A stretch of 64,000 nucleotides of DNA, taken from the NCBI GenBank assembly GCA_024697945.1, contig JAILRU010000075.1, positions 1-64,000 of the forward strand, written 5' to 3'. The notes under the pieces were generated by a model that was not told the origin of the DNA, searched no databases, and was given only the letters and a program-made list of their open reading frames with translations. The DNA is from Bacteroidaceae bacterium. GTDB lineage: Bacteria; Bacteroidota; Bacteroidia; Bacteroidales; Bacteroidaceae. Positions 8,448 to 16,150 of this stretch are shown piece by piece (positions within the stretch are counted from its first letter, which is position 1; each line of letters starts with the position of its first letter). Both the position numbers and the translations under genes were made by a program.

Positions 8448-9796
8448 TTTATCCAGCCCTCATATTCGAAATCGCAGTCCCTCCAATCAGGATTGATGCG
8501 GATGTAGGTACTCTGTTGTTTGTTGTGTATCCACTTCAAGATGGTCTCTTCTCCCTTCTTTGCCTCCACGACGCCCTTCATTATCAGGAAGTCCTCGGTA
8601 ATGTTGGCGCGATGCGTCATGGAACGGGTCTTGAGACGTGCAATGGCACAAACGGTCTTGCCCTTCGTGTTAATCATCGTAAAGGGCTTCGACATCTCGC
8701 CCACCTCGAGTGTATCGACCACACGAGCCAATTCTGGCGAGAAGGCTGAAAGCTCGCTCATCTCGAAGCGTGAAGAGGTCTCGCCTGTCTCCTTGTTATT
8801 GAAAAGGATACCACGGTTGTTGCGTGTGTCTTTGTCGTCCGAGCCATAGCGTACAGCGTCCTCGAACGAAATCTTGCCACTACGGATATCTGCTGCAACG
8901 GAATCCAGGACAATGAGAGCGCTGTCTATATCGACCTGAGCCACCTCAGGACGCTTCAGGATATGGCGGCACTTCATCTTATCGCCACGTTTGTCGATGA
9001 GCTGAATGATGTGGAAGCCATACTCGCTTTGTGCAATCTTGCTCACCTTTTTTGTATCCGTCAGACTGAATGCCACATTGGCAAAGCCTGGGTCGAGTTC
9101 ACCCTTGCCCATGTAGGGCATCTCGCCACCCTGACGTGCAGAGCCTAGGTCCTCGCTGTAGAGGCGAGCCAAAGTGGAAAAAGAGGTCGTGCCGTTGTTG
9201 ACGCGCTCTGCATAGTCGCGCAGCAGATTTTTGATGCGGTCTATCTCGGATTGCGGAATTCGTGGCTCCAACACAAACAGTTGCACCTCCACCTGAGTGG
9301 GAATGAGTGGCAAGCTGTCCTCAGGAATATCCTTGAAGAAGCGGCGCACCTCGGCTGGCGTCACCTTGACATCCGACGTGATGTGTTCACGCATTCGCAT
9401 CGCCGTAAGCTTGTTCTTCCAAAGGTCGAAGAGTTCCTCGCGTATCTGCAAGGACGACATCTTCATGTACTCTTCGAGCTTTTCCTTAGAACCTGCCATA
9501 AGAAGCTTCTCGTTGAAGTCCTGCTCAACATACTGGTTGATATCTGCATCGCCGACTTCTATGCTGTCGATGGCTGCTTGGTGAAGGAAGAGCTTCTGCA
9601 AAGCGAGCTGTTCAGGGATGACGCAATAGGGATTGCCCTTGAGTTGCGAACCATACTCCAAACGGTGTTTCTCAACATCGGAACGCAGTATGGCCTCATC
9701 GCCGACAACCCATACCACTTCGTCTATGACATTCTTCTGTGCCACAGAGAACAAGCTCCAGATCGCTGCAAAGAGACAAAGGAGAAGCCTTTTCAT
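8444..9796 (-). CDS. surA: SurA-like periplasmic peptidyl-prolyl isomerase
   Basis: A periplasmic chaperone/isomerase for outer-membrane proteins. The chosen start (9796) gives a normal signal peptide, 'MKRLLLCLFAAIWSLFSVAQ'. The frame can be extended to an ATG at 9814, but that segment lies in a short-word leader repeat. After the SurA-type N-domain ('IDEVVWVVGDEAILRSDVEK') come two parvulin-like domains; the first is complete, with 'LARLYSEDLGSARQGGEMPY' and 'GFHIIQLIDKRGDKMKCRHIL'. The second is less typical. About 450 residues is normal for SurA. The stop overlaps the start of the OstA-like gene by 4 bp, and it lies 22 bp after another parvulin gene. Together they suggest coordinated barrel-protein folding and LPS transport. 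Confidence 0.9.
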   Translation of the reverse strand: MKRLLLCLFAAIWSLFSVAQKNVIDEVVWVVGDEAILRSDVEKHRLEYGSQLKGNPYCVIPEQLALQKLFLHQAAIDSIEVGDADINQYVEQDFNEKLLMAGSKEKLEEYMKMSSLQIREELFDLWKNKLTAMRMREHITSDVKVTPAEVRRFFKDIPEDSLPLIPTQVEVQLFVLEPRIPQSEIDRIKNLLRDYAERVNNGTTSFSTLARLYSEDLGSARQGGEMPYMGKGELDPGFANVAFSLTDTKKVSKIAQSEYGFHIIQLIDKRGDKMKCRHILKRPEVAQVDIDSALIVLDSVAADIRSGKISFEDAVRYGSDDKDTRNNRGILFNNKETGETSSRFEMSELSAFSPELARVVDTLEVGEMSKPFTMINTKGKTVCAIARLKTRSMTHRANITEDFLIMKGVVEAKKGEETILKWIHNKQQSTYIRINPDWRDCDFEYEGWIK

Positions 9797-9829
9797 GGAC
9801 TTAATGGGCATCATGGGGTTAATGGTTAT
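9797..9829 (-). repeat. Short-word repeat in the SurA-like gene leader
   Basis: In gene sense CCATTAACCCCATGATG then CCCATTAAGTCC lies directly before the start codon. It is the same word family and orientation as in the trpS leader. The two ATGs inside it create a spurious 6-codon extension of the reading frame. Confidence 0.7.
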
Positions 9830-11237
9830 TTACAGTAGCGAGCACTTCCTTGTCAATCTCGAAGGTATAGCGCTTGCGCAATTCTGCGACGAACTCATCC
9901 TCCTTGAAGCGCTGGTAGTCGCTAACCACCTGATTGCTAACATCCGTCCACTCTGCGGGACCTTTCTTCAGCACCTTGCCGAAAACACCGATGTTAGGAT
10001 AGCCCTTGACAGGCTTGAGTTCTGCACTCTTCACCTTAAACGCCAAATTGTCTATATTGGCATTGTCGCCCTTCTTGAAGACACGACGCTCCACGCGAAC
10101 CATGATGCTGTCCTTGTTGAAGGTCTCGCGAATGGCACTCATCCACTTGTCCTGCGGCAACTTCTTGACGAGTTTCTTCACAGCTTTGACATCGGCAGCG
10201 TCCTTGCAATAGTAAACCATACCGCTGTAGTGCGGTTCATCCCATGCATATTGCTTCTTATTCTGCTTGAAGTAAGCAGCCAGTGACACGGTATCCTTTG
10301 CAGCAGGCTCCCAAATGCGGGTGTTGCATTCCTCAAAAAGAAGCAAGCCGTCGTGGTACTCCTGCACCAGGTATTTCAGTTCATTGTCTTTGGCGCAAAA
10401 CTCCTCGGTCTTCTCATCGAGAATCTGTTCAACGGTCTTCTCGTTCTGTCCGGCAATGGAATCGAGCACCTGTTGGGAGAGGTGAGTCTCAAGTCCTTGT
10501 CCCTCGAGGTACTTCATTATCATATCATGGAGCTCCTCGTAAGGCTCGAGGTCCTTCTTGCCCATAAGCTTGACGATATCATAGCCATAAGGCATCAGGA
10601 AGGGCTCGCTTATCTCGTTCACCTCGAGAGAATAGGCAACATCCTCGAACTCCTTCACAAGCTGATTGGGGCCTACCCAGGGCAACGTACCGCCACGAGC
10701 GGCAGAACCTGGGTCTTGCGACACCTGCTTTGCCAACTCAGCAAAGTCGGCACCATCCTTCAAAGCCTGATAGACAGAGTCAATGGTAACTTTGGCTGCT
10801 GCTCGCTCTTCTTCCGTAGCATCCTGTTTCAGGAGAATCAGAATGTGTGCAGGTTGCAGAAGTTGCTTACCTTGAAGGCGTGCAATCATATCATCGTAGT
10901 AGGCACGACACTCTGACTCCTTGGCTCCTTCAGGCACGAGGAGTGGACGTATCTGCTGGTCACGATAGGTGCGGAACTCCTTCTGATAGCTTGAAAGCGT
11001 GTCGAGATGGTCATCCAGAGCTGCGAGCACCTTGAGCTTGTAGTTCACGAAGAGTTCAGCATATTCCTCAATGTTTTTCTTGTCGATAACGCCCTCGGAA
11101 TTGTTCTTATTGTAGTTGTATTCAAACTCGCTGCGAGTAACCGGTGTGCCATTGATGCGCATCACAATGGGATCTTCCTGTGCGGCAGCGGTCAGTGCAA
11201 TAGCTGCCAATGCAAAGCTTACAAATATCTTTTTCAT
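9819..11237 (-). CDS. Parvulin-type periplasmic peptidyl-prolyl isomerase
   Basis: A 472-residue exported protein with signal peptide 'MKKIFVSFALAAIALTAAAQ'. A parvulin domain lies at about residues 125-225 ('QPAHILILLKQDATEEER', 'ELAKQVSQDPGSAARGGTLP', 'PYGYDIVKLMGKKDL'), flanked by helical chaperone regions. The C-terminal third resembles a second, degenerate isomerase domain ('RKRYTFEIDKEVLATVN'). Parvulins catalyse prolyl cis/trans isomerisation during folding of exported proteins. The gene lies 102 bp after guaB and 22 bp before the SurA-like gene on the same strand. Confidence 0.9.
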   Translation of the reverse strand: MKKIFVSFALAAIALTAAAQEDPIVMRINGTPVTRSEFEYNYNKNNSEGVIDKKNIEEYAELFVNYKLKVLAALDDHLDTLSSYQKEFRTYRDQQIRPLLVPEGAKESECRAYYDDMIARLQGKQLLQPAHILILLKQDATEEERAAAKVTIDSVYQALKDGADFAELAKQVSQDPGSAARGGTLPWVGPNQLVKEFEDVAYSLEVNEISEPFLMPYGYDIVKLMGKKDLEPYEELHDMIMKYLEGQGLETHLSQQVLDSIAGQNEKTVEQILDEKTEEFCAKDNELKYLVQEYHDGLLLFEECNTRIWEPAAKDTVSLAAYFKQNKKQYAWDEPHYSGMVYYCKDAADVKAVKKLVKKLPQDKWMSAIRETFNKDSIMVRVERRVFKKGDNANIDNLAFKVKSAELKPVKGYPNIGVFGKVLKKGPAEWTDVSNQVVSDYQRFKEDEFVAELRKRYTFEIDKEVLATVNNH

Positions 11238-11285
11238 TTACGGTTGAACTATTAACTTTTACTATTTACTTTCGATTTAACTATT
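11238..11285 (-). repeat. Short-word repeat in the parvulin gene leader
   Basis: In gene sense: AGTTAAATCGAAAGTAAATAG then TAAAAGTTAATAGTTC, an irregular AGTTAA/AGTAAA run ending about 10 nt before the ATG. A separate run of GAGGCTCCAGAGA-type words lies further upstream (11308-11340), at the guaB stop. Confidence 0.5.
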
Positions 11286-11339
11286 CTTTAATTTTGTTTC
11301 CATGCTTACAGAGGGACTCCAGAGAGGCTCCAGAGAACT

Positions 11340-12818
11340 CTATTGTGGTCTGCTATAGTTTGGGGCCTCGCTGGTAATGGTCACATCGTGAGGATGACTT
11401 TCCTGAACACCGGCACCCGTAATGCGAACGAACCTGGCATTATGAAGTTCTTCAATAGTACCGGCACCACAGTACCCCATGCCGCTGCGCAAGCCACCGA
11501 TAAGCTGATAGATGACTTCCTGCACAGAACCCTTGTAGGGGACACGTCCTGCAATGCCCTCGGGCACCAGTTTCTTGGTGTCCCTCACATTACCCTGGAA
11601 GTAACGGTCCTTGCTACCACACTCCATCGCTTCGAGCGAACCCATACCACGATAGCTCTTGAACTTACGTCCATTGTAGATGATGGTATCACCAGGACTC
11701 TCCTCGGTGCCTGCCACCAATGAACCTATCATGACGCTGTAACCACCAGCTGCAAGAGCCTTAACCACATCGCCACTGTATCTCAAACCACCATCGGCGA
11801 TGAGAGGTACACCAGTTCCCTTCAGGGCACAAGCTACGTCATAGACGGCACTAAGCTGTGGCACTCCGACACCTGCCACTACGCGAGTTGTGCAGATACT
11901 GCCAGGACCGATGCCAACCTTTATGCCATCGGCTCCTGCCTCTACAAGCATACGGGCAGCTTCGCCAGTAGCGACATTGCCCACCACAAAATCCACGTCG
12001 GGGAAACACTTCTTGGCTTCACGAAGCTTCTCTACAACAAACTTGCTGTGACCATGAGCCGTATCAATGACGATGGCATCCACATCGGCCTCAACGAGTG
12101 CCTTGACACGGTCGAGGGTATCAGGGGTAACGCCCACTCCAGCAGCCACACGAAGACGACCCTTGTTGTCCTTGCAAGCCATTGGTTTGTCTTTGGCCTT
12201 AGTGATATCCTTATAGGTAATCAAGCCAATGAGCTTGTTGTCGTCGTCCAAAACGGGAAGCTTCTCTATCTTATTCTCCTGCAATATCTTGGCAGCTGCA
12301 CCAAGATCGGTCTGGACGTGCGTCGTGACGAGGTTCTTGCTCGTCATAACCTCGTCAACCGAGCGGTCTATGTTCTGCTCGAAACGGAGGTCGCGGTTGG
12401 TGACGATACCCACCAAATGGCGCTCGTCATCAACTACGGGAATGCCGCCAATGTGATACTCCGTCATCAACTCAAGCGCATCGCGGACACTGCTACCACG
12501 CTTGATGGTGATGGGGTCATAAATCATACCGTTCTCTGCACGCTTCACAATGGCGACCTGACGGGCTTGCTCCTCAATGCTCATGTTCTTGTGGATGACA
12601 CCAATACCTCCCTCACGGGCAATGGCAATCGCCATCGGAGCCTCAGTAACTGTGTCCATAGCAGCAGTCACGAAGGGAATCTTCAGCTCAATATGACGCG
12701 AAAAAAGCGTCTCAAGTGCCACAGTACGAGGAAGAACCTCGGAATATCCAGGGACCAACAGGACGTCATCAAAGGTAAGACCGTCCATCACAATCTTATC
12801 TGCAATAAATGATACCAT
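11340..12818 (-). CDS. guaB: Inosine-5'-monophosphate dehydrogenase
   Basis: Converts IMP to XMP with NAD+, the first committed step of GMP synthesis. The barrel starts with '[18 protein letters not shown]'. Two CBS domains are inserted at about residues 95-205 ('[23 protein letters not shown]', '[23 protein letters not shown]'). The catalytic Cys lies in '[17 protein letters not shown]', and the flap in '[10 protein letters not shown]'. Length 492 is typical. It is the first gene of the minus-strand block that runs toward mutL, and is divergent from the polyferredoxin gene across a 190-bp promoter region. Confidence 0.97.
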   Translation of the reverse strand: MVSFIADKIVMDGLTFDDVLLVPGYSEVLPRTVALETLFSRHIELKIPFVTAAMDTVTEAPMAIAIAREGGIGVIHKNMSIEEQARQVAIVKRAENGMIYDPITIKRGSSVRDALELMTEYHIGGIPVVDDERHLVGIVTNRDLRFEQNIDRSVDEVMTSKNLVTTHVQTDLGAAAKILQENKIEKLPVLDDDNKLIGLITYKDITKAKDKPMACKDNKGRLRVAAGVGVTPDTLDRVKALVEADVDAIVIDTAHGHSKFVVEKLREAKKCFPDVDFVVGNVATGEAARMLVEAGADGIKVGIGPGSICTTRVVAGVGVPQLSAVYDVACALKGTGVPLIADGGLRYSGDVVKALAAGGYSVMIGSLVAGTEESPGDTIIYNGRKFKSYRGMGSLEAMECGSKDRYFQGNVRDTKKLVPEGIAGRVPYKGSVQEVIYQLIGGLRSGMGYCGAGTIEELHNARFVRITGAGVQESHPHDVTITSEAPNYSRPQ

Positions 12819-12844
12819 AACCTTATAATAAAATTTTTTGCGTG

Positions 12845-12852
12845 CAAATTTA
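12845..12852 (-). promoter_or_regulatory. Probable -7 box for guaB
   Basis: The minus strand reads TAAATTTG, matching TAnnTTTG, 27 bp before the guaB start codon. The -33 element is not obvious in this AT-rich stretch. Confidence 0.45.
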
Positions 12853-12969
12853 TGAAAAAAAAGCTTATGTTGTACTGCTTTAAGCCGTATTTTTTCCCAA
12901 TATTAATACATAACAACACTTTTTTTGCACTTTTTTGCGATAAAGTGCCACTACTTTCACATTTTTTAA

Positions 12970-12977
12970 TACCTTTG
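12970..12977 (+). promoter_or_regulatory. -7 box for the polyferredoxin/AKR operon
   Basis: TACCTTTG, an exact TAnnTTTG match, 33 bp before the start codon at 13010. No good TTTG was found 19-21 nt upstream. Confidence 0.6.
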
Positions 12978-13009
12978 TGCCAAAAGTTCACATTTCTATT
13001 CTATAAATT

Positions 13010-14542
13010 ATGCTGAAGAAAATCCGTTTGACACTTGCTATTCTCTTCTGGGTACTGATAACATGGCTGCTTGTCGATTTCACAGGTACCGCACATGCCT
13101 ACTTGGGATGGATGGCAAAGATTCAGCTTGTGCCAGCACTGCTGGCCCTGAATGTGGGAGCTCTGCTCTTTGTTGTTACTCTTACACTGTTGATGGGGCG
13201 CATCTACTGCTCCGTCATCTGTCCCTTGGGTGTAATGCAGGATGCCATCGCCTGGCTGAGGCGCAAGAAGAACAAGTACAACTACTCGCCTGCAAAGAAC
13301 ACCCTGCGCTACACGATGCTCGTACTGGCATGTGCTGCCCTGGCTATCAACGTGGCTTGGTTGGCAGGACTCATTTTCCCTTACAGCACCTACGGACGAA
13401 TCGTCTCGACCTGTGTCGCTCCGCTTTACAAGTTGGCAAACAACGGCTTGGCTGCCATCGCAGAGCACTACGGAAGTTATGCCTTCTATGAGGTGGATGT
13501 GTGGCTCAAGAGCATCACGGCACTCATCGTCGCCCTTCTGACTTGGGGCATCATCGCCGTGCTGGCTTGGAAAAACGGACGTACCTGGTGCAACACCATC
13601 TGTCCGGTCGGAACACTTCTCGGCCTCATCAGCAAACAGGCACGTTTCAAGATGGTCATTGATACAGACAAGTGCAAGAACTGCCACAAATGTGAACGCA
13701 ACTGTAAGGCTGCCTGCATCGACCTCGACACGCACAGCGTCGATTACTCCCGTTGCGTGGTCTGCGGCAACTGTCTTGAGGACTGCAAGTTCGACGCGCT
13801 TAAATTTACGGCCGCCCCTGTTCCATCCAAAGGAGGGGTGAATGCCGAGGCTTCGGGCCGTCGTGCTGCCTTGACTTCCATTGCTCTCCTTGCAGGTACA
13901 GCTATCGCAAAGGCACAAGCCAAGGTGGAGCCAAAGACCACCGACGGCGGCTTTGCTGACATCATCAAGAAAGAGAAACCCAAGCGCGAGAAACTCATCA
14001 CGCCTCCAGGGTCGCTCTCCATCCGCAACCTGCGTACCCATTGCACGGCCTGCCAGCTTTGTATCGACGCCTGTCCCAACAATGTGCTGCGCCCCAGCAG
14101 CAGTCTGGACCGCTTCATGCAACCCGAAGTGAGCTACGAACGCGGCTACTGCCGTCCCGAGTGCACCCGTTGTTCCGAGGTCTGCCCGACCTCTGCCATA
14201 AAGCCCGTCACCGTCGAGGAACGTACCGCCATCCAAGTGGGACATGCCGTTTGGACACGCGACCTCTGCGTTCCCGTCAAGGACGGCAAGCCCTGCGGAC
14301 TATGTGCCCGCAAATGCCCTGCACAAGCCATACAGATGGTACCACTGCAGGCAGGCGTTCATCAGGACGGCTGGCGCTGGCGCGATGCTGAAAACAACGA
14401 GATTCCGCGCGAGAAGGTGCTGCTCATCCCCGTCGTAAACGAGGAGAAGTGTATCGGCTGCGGTGCCTGCGAAAACCTCTGTCCGTCAAGCCCCATCAGC
14501 GCCATCTACGTGGAAGGGCACGAAGTGCACATGGAGATTTGA
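13010..14542 (+). CDS. Membrane polyferredoxin (NapH/MauN-like, fused to extra 4Fe-4S domains)
   Basis: A 510-residue integral membrane iron-sulfur protein. The N-terminal 220 residues form a NapH-like domain with about four transmembrane helices and the cytoplasmic 'CSVICPLG' and 'CNTICPVG' motifs. It is followed by a ferredoxin domain ('CKNCHKCERNC', 'CVVCGNCLEDC'). After a short hydrophobic stretch ('ALTSIALLAGTAIAKAQA') comes a NapG-like part with four more Cys clusters: 'CTACQLCIDACP', 'CRPECTRCSEVCP', 'CGLCARKCP' and 'CIGCGACENLCP'. Such proteins pass electrons from quinols or soluble donors to a reductase. The next gene, 53 bp downstream, encodes an exported aldo/keto reductase with its own ferredoxin domain, a likely partner. 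No nitrate reductase gene is present, so a NapGH role is not supported. Confidence 0.9.
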   Translation: MLKKIRLTLAILFWVLITWLLVDFTGTAHAYLGWMAKIQLVPALLALNVGALLFVVTLTLLMGRIYCSVICPLGVMQDAIAWLRRKKNKYNYSPAKNTLRYTMLVLACAALAINVAWLAGLIFPYSTYGRIVSTCVAPLYKLANNGLAAIAEHYGSYAFYEVDVWLKSITALIVALLTWGIIAVLAWKNGRTWCNTICPVGTLLGLISKQARFKMVIDTDKCKNCHKCERNCKAACIDLDTHSVDYSRCVVCGNCLEDCKFDALKFTAAPVPSKGGVNAEASGRRAALTSIALLAGTAIAKAQAKVEPKTTDGGFADIIKKEKPKREKLITPPGSLSIRNLRTHCTACQLCIDACPNNVLRPSSSLDRFMQPEVSYERGYCRPECTRCSEVCPTSAIKPVTVEERTAIQVGHAVWTRDLCVPVKDGKPCGLCARKCPAQAIQMVPLQAGVHQDGWRWRDAENNEIPREKVLLIPVVNEEKCIGCGACENLCPSSPISAIYVEGHEVHMEI

Positions 14543-14550
14543 TAAATGTT

Positions 14551-14585
14551 ATATCGTAATATCGTAATAACGTAATAACGAAAAG
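14551..14585 (+). repeat. CGTAATAT 8-nt word repeat in the AKR leader
   Basis: Four 8-nt units (ATATCGTA, ATATCGTA, ATAACGTA, ATAACGAA) occupy the gap before the aldo/keto reductase start. The same word in the same gene-sense orientation precedes mutL (6298-6342). Confidence 0.8.
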
Positions 14586-14595
14586 AAATACAACA

Positions 14596-15987
14596 ATGAA
14601 AAGATATATCAACAGACGAGACTTTATTAAGGTCACAGGTACGACGGCAGCTACAGCAGCACTGGCATCCTGCGGCGTGCAGGGCGGCAGCACCGAAGGT
14701 GAGATAGATTACATGGGGCATCACGAAGGCCCTGTCCCCACCGACAAGATGACATACCGCGTCAATCCCAAACAGGGTGACAAGGTCAGCATCCTCGGTT
14801 ACGGCTGGATGCGTCTGCCCAACACAAAAGACGACGAGGGCAAAGACATCATCGACCAGGAACAAGTGAACCGACTCTGCAAATACGCCCTCGACCACGG
14901 CGTTAACTACTTTGACACATCGCCAGCCTATTGTCGTGGCAAGAGCGAGGAGTCTCTGGGAATAGCCCTCGAAGCCAGCGGATATCCACGCGACAAGTAC
15001 TTCATCGCCACAAAACTCTCGAACTTCTCACCCTCGCAGTACAGCCTTGAGGAAGGCCAGGCAATGTTCGAGCGCAGCCTTGAATACCTGCGTACGGATT
15101 ACATCGACTACCTGCTCCTGCATAGCATCGGTGGAGGTGGCATGAACCCTGTCCATCAACGCTACCTTGACAACGGCTTGCTGCAATGGCTCATGGAGCA
15201 GCGTGAGGCAGGTCGCATCCGCAACCTTGGTTTCTCCTTCCACGGAGATGTGGCTGTTTATGATTGGGCTATGGCGCATCACGACGAGTACCATTGGGAC
15301 TTCGTGCAAATTCAAGCAAACTACGTCGATTGGGAAAACGATGACAAGGGACGCTCCGGCAAGTACCTTTACGAAGAACTGGTGAAGCGCAACATTCCCG
15401 TTGTCATCATGGAACCCTTGCTCGGTGGACGTCTCTCCAAGGTGCCCGACCATGTCGTGGCACACTTCAAGCAACGCAAGCCGGAGGACAGCGTGGCCTC
15501 GTGGGCATTCCGCTATATCGGCTCAAAACCAGGAGTACTTACCGTTCTGAGCGGCATGACCTACATGGAGCATCTGGAGGACAACCTGCGCACCTACTCC
15601 CCGCTCGAACCACTTACGGAAGAGGAACAAGATTGGCTCGAAGAAGAAACGGCAACGCTCATCAAGAGCTATCCCACCATCGACTGCAACGACTGCAAGT
15701 ACTGCATGCCCTGTCCCTACGGTCTCGACATACCAGGTATCTTCGTACATTATAATAAATGTGTAAATACGGGCAACGTACCCGAGAGCCAGCAGGCAAA
15801 GAACTACCAAAAGGCTCGCCGAGCCTTCCTCGTCGGCTATGACCGCAGTGTGCCTCGCCTCCGCCAGGCTGACCGTTGTACATCATGTCGCGAGTGCGTC
15901 CCTCATTGCCCACAGCAAATTGACATCCCTCGAGAACTTCAACGCGTAGATACCTTCGTCGAGAAGCTCAAGCAAGGAACGCTCTAA
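14596..15987 (+). CDS. Tat-exported aldo/keto reductase with C-terminal 4Fe-4S domain
   Basis: The N-terminus has a twin-arginine motif (NRRDFIKVTG) followed by a short hydrophobic stretch ending in 'ALASC', so a folded, cofactor-bearing protein is exported and may be lipidated. The AKR barrel (about residues 55-330) retains the family tetrad segments: 'YFDTSPAYCRGKSEESLG' (Asp and Tyr), 'FIATKLS' (Lys) and 'LLLHSIG' (His). The C-terminus has a ferredoxin-like pair of motifs, 'CNDCKYCMPCPYGLDIP' and 'CTSCRECVPHCPQ'. It follows the polyferredoxin gene with no promoter between, so electrons probably reach it from that protein. The substrate is unknown. Confidence 0.9.
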   Translation: MKRYINRRDFIKVTGTTAATAALASCGVQGGSTEGEIDYMGHHEGPVPTDKMTYRVNPKQGDKVSILGYGWMRLPNTKDDEGKDIIDQEQVNRLCKYALDHGVNYFDTSPAYCRGKSEESLGIALEASGYPRDKYFIATKLSNFSPSQYSLEEGQAMFERSLEYLRTDYIDYLLLHSIGGGGMNPVHQRYLDNGLLQWLMEQREAGRIRNLGFSFHGDVAVYDWAMAHHDEYHWDFVQIQANYVDWENDDKGRSGKYLYEELVKRNIPVVIMEPLLGGRLSKVPDHVVAHFKQRKPEDSVASWAFRYIGSKPGVLTVLSGMTYMEHLEDNLRTYSPLEPLTEEEQDWLEEETATLIKSYPTIDCNDCKYCMPCPYGLDIPGIFVHYNKCVNTGNVPESQQAKNYQKARRAFLVGYDRSVPRLRQADRCTSCRECVPHCPQQIDIPRELQRVDTFVEKLKQGTL

Positions 15988-15989
15988 TC

Positions 15990-16140
15990 TTTCTCCTCTG
16001 ATTCTCCACCTCTTCTCCCGTTCTCCTCTAATCTCTAAAAGTGGAGTTAAATTGGAGAAGAACTGGAGATGAATTGGAGATGAATTGGAGATATGTCAGA
16101 GGAAGGCATGAGGGGAATATGAGGGGAATACGAGAGATTT
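15990..16140. repeat. Convergent gap with long imperfect dyad and 11-nt tandem words
   Basis: Between two converging genes, a pyrimidine-rich arm (TTCTCC/CTCCTCTGA words) faces a purine-rich arm (GAATTGGAGAT three times, ATGAGGGGAAT twice). TCCTCTGA near the left end pairs with TCAGAGGA on the right. It may fold into a long hairpin that ends transcription from both sides. Confidence 0.5.
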
Positions 16141-16150
16141 TTGAGGACAA

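Noticed and set aside
13001..14245. 414-codon minus-strand frame opposite the polyferredoxin gene
   Set aside because: Antisense of a gene with eight perfect Cys motifs; composition is that of a shadow frame.
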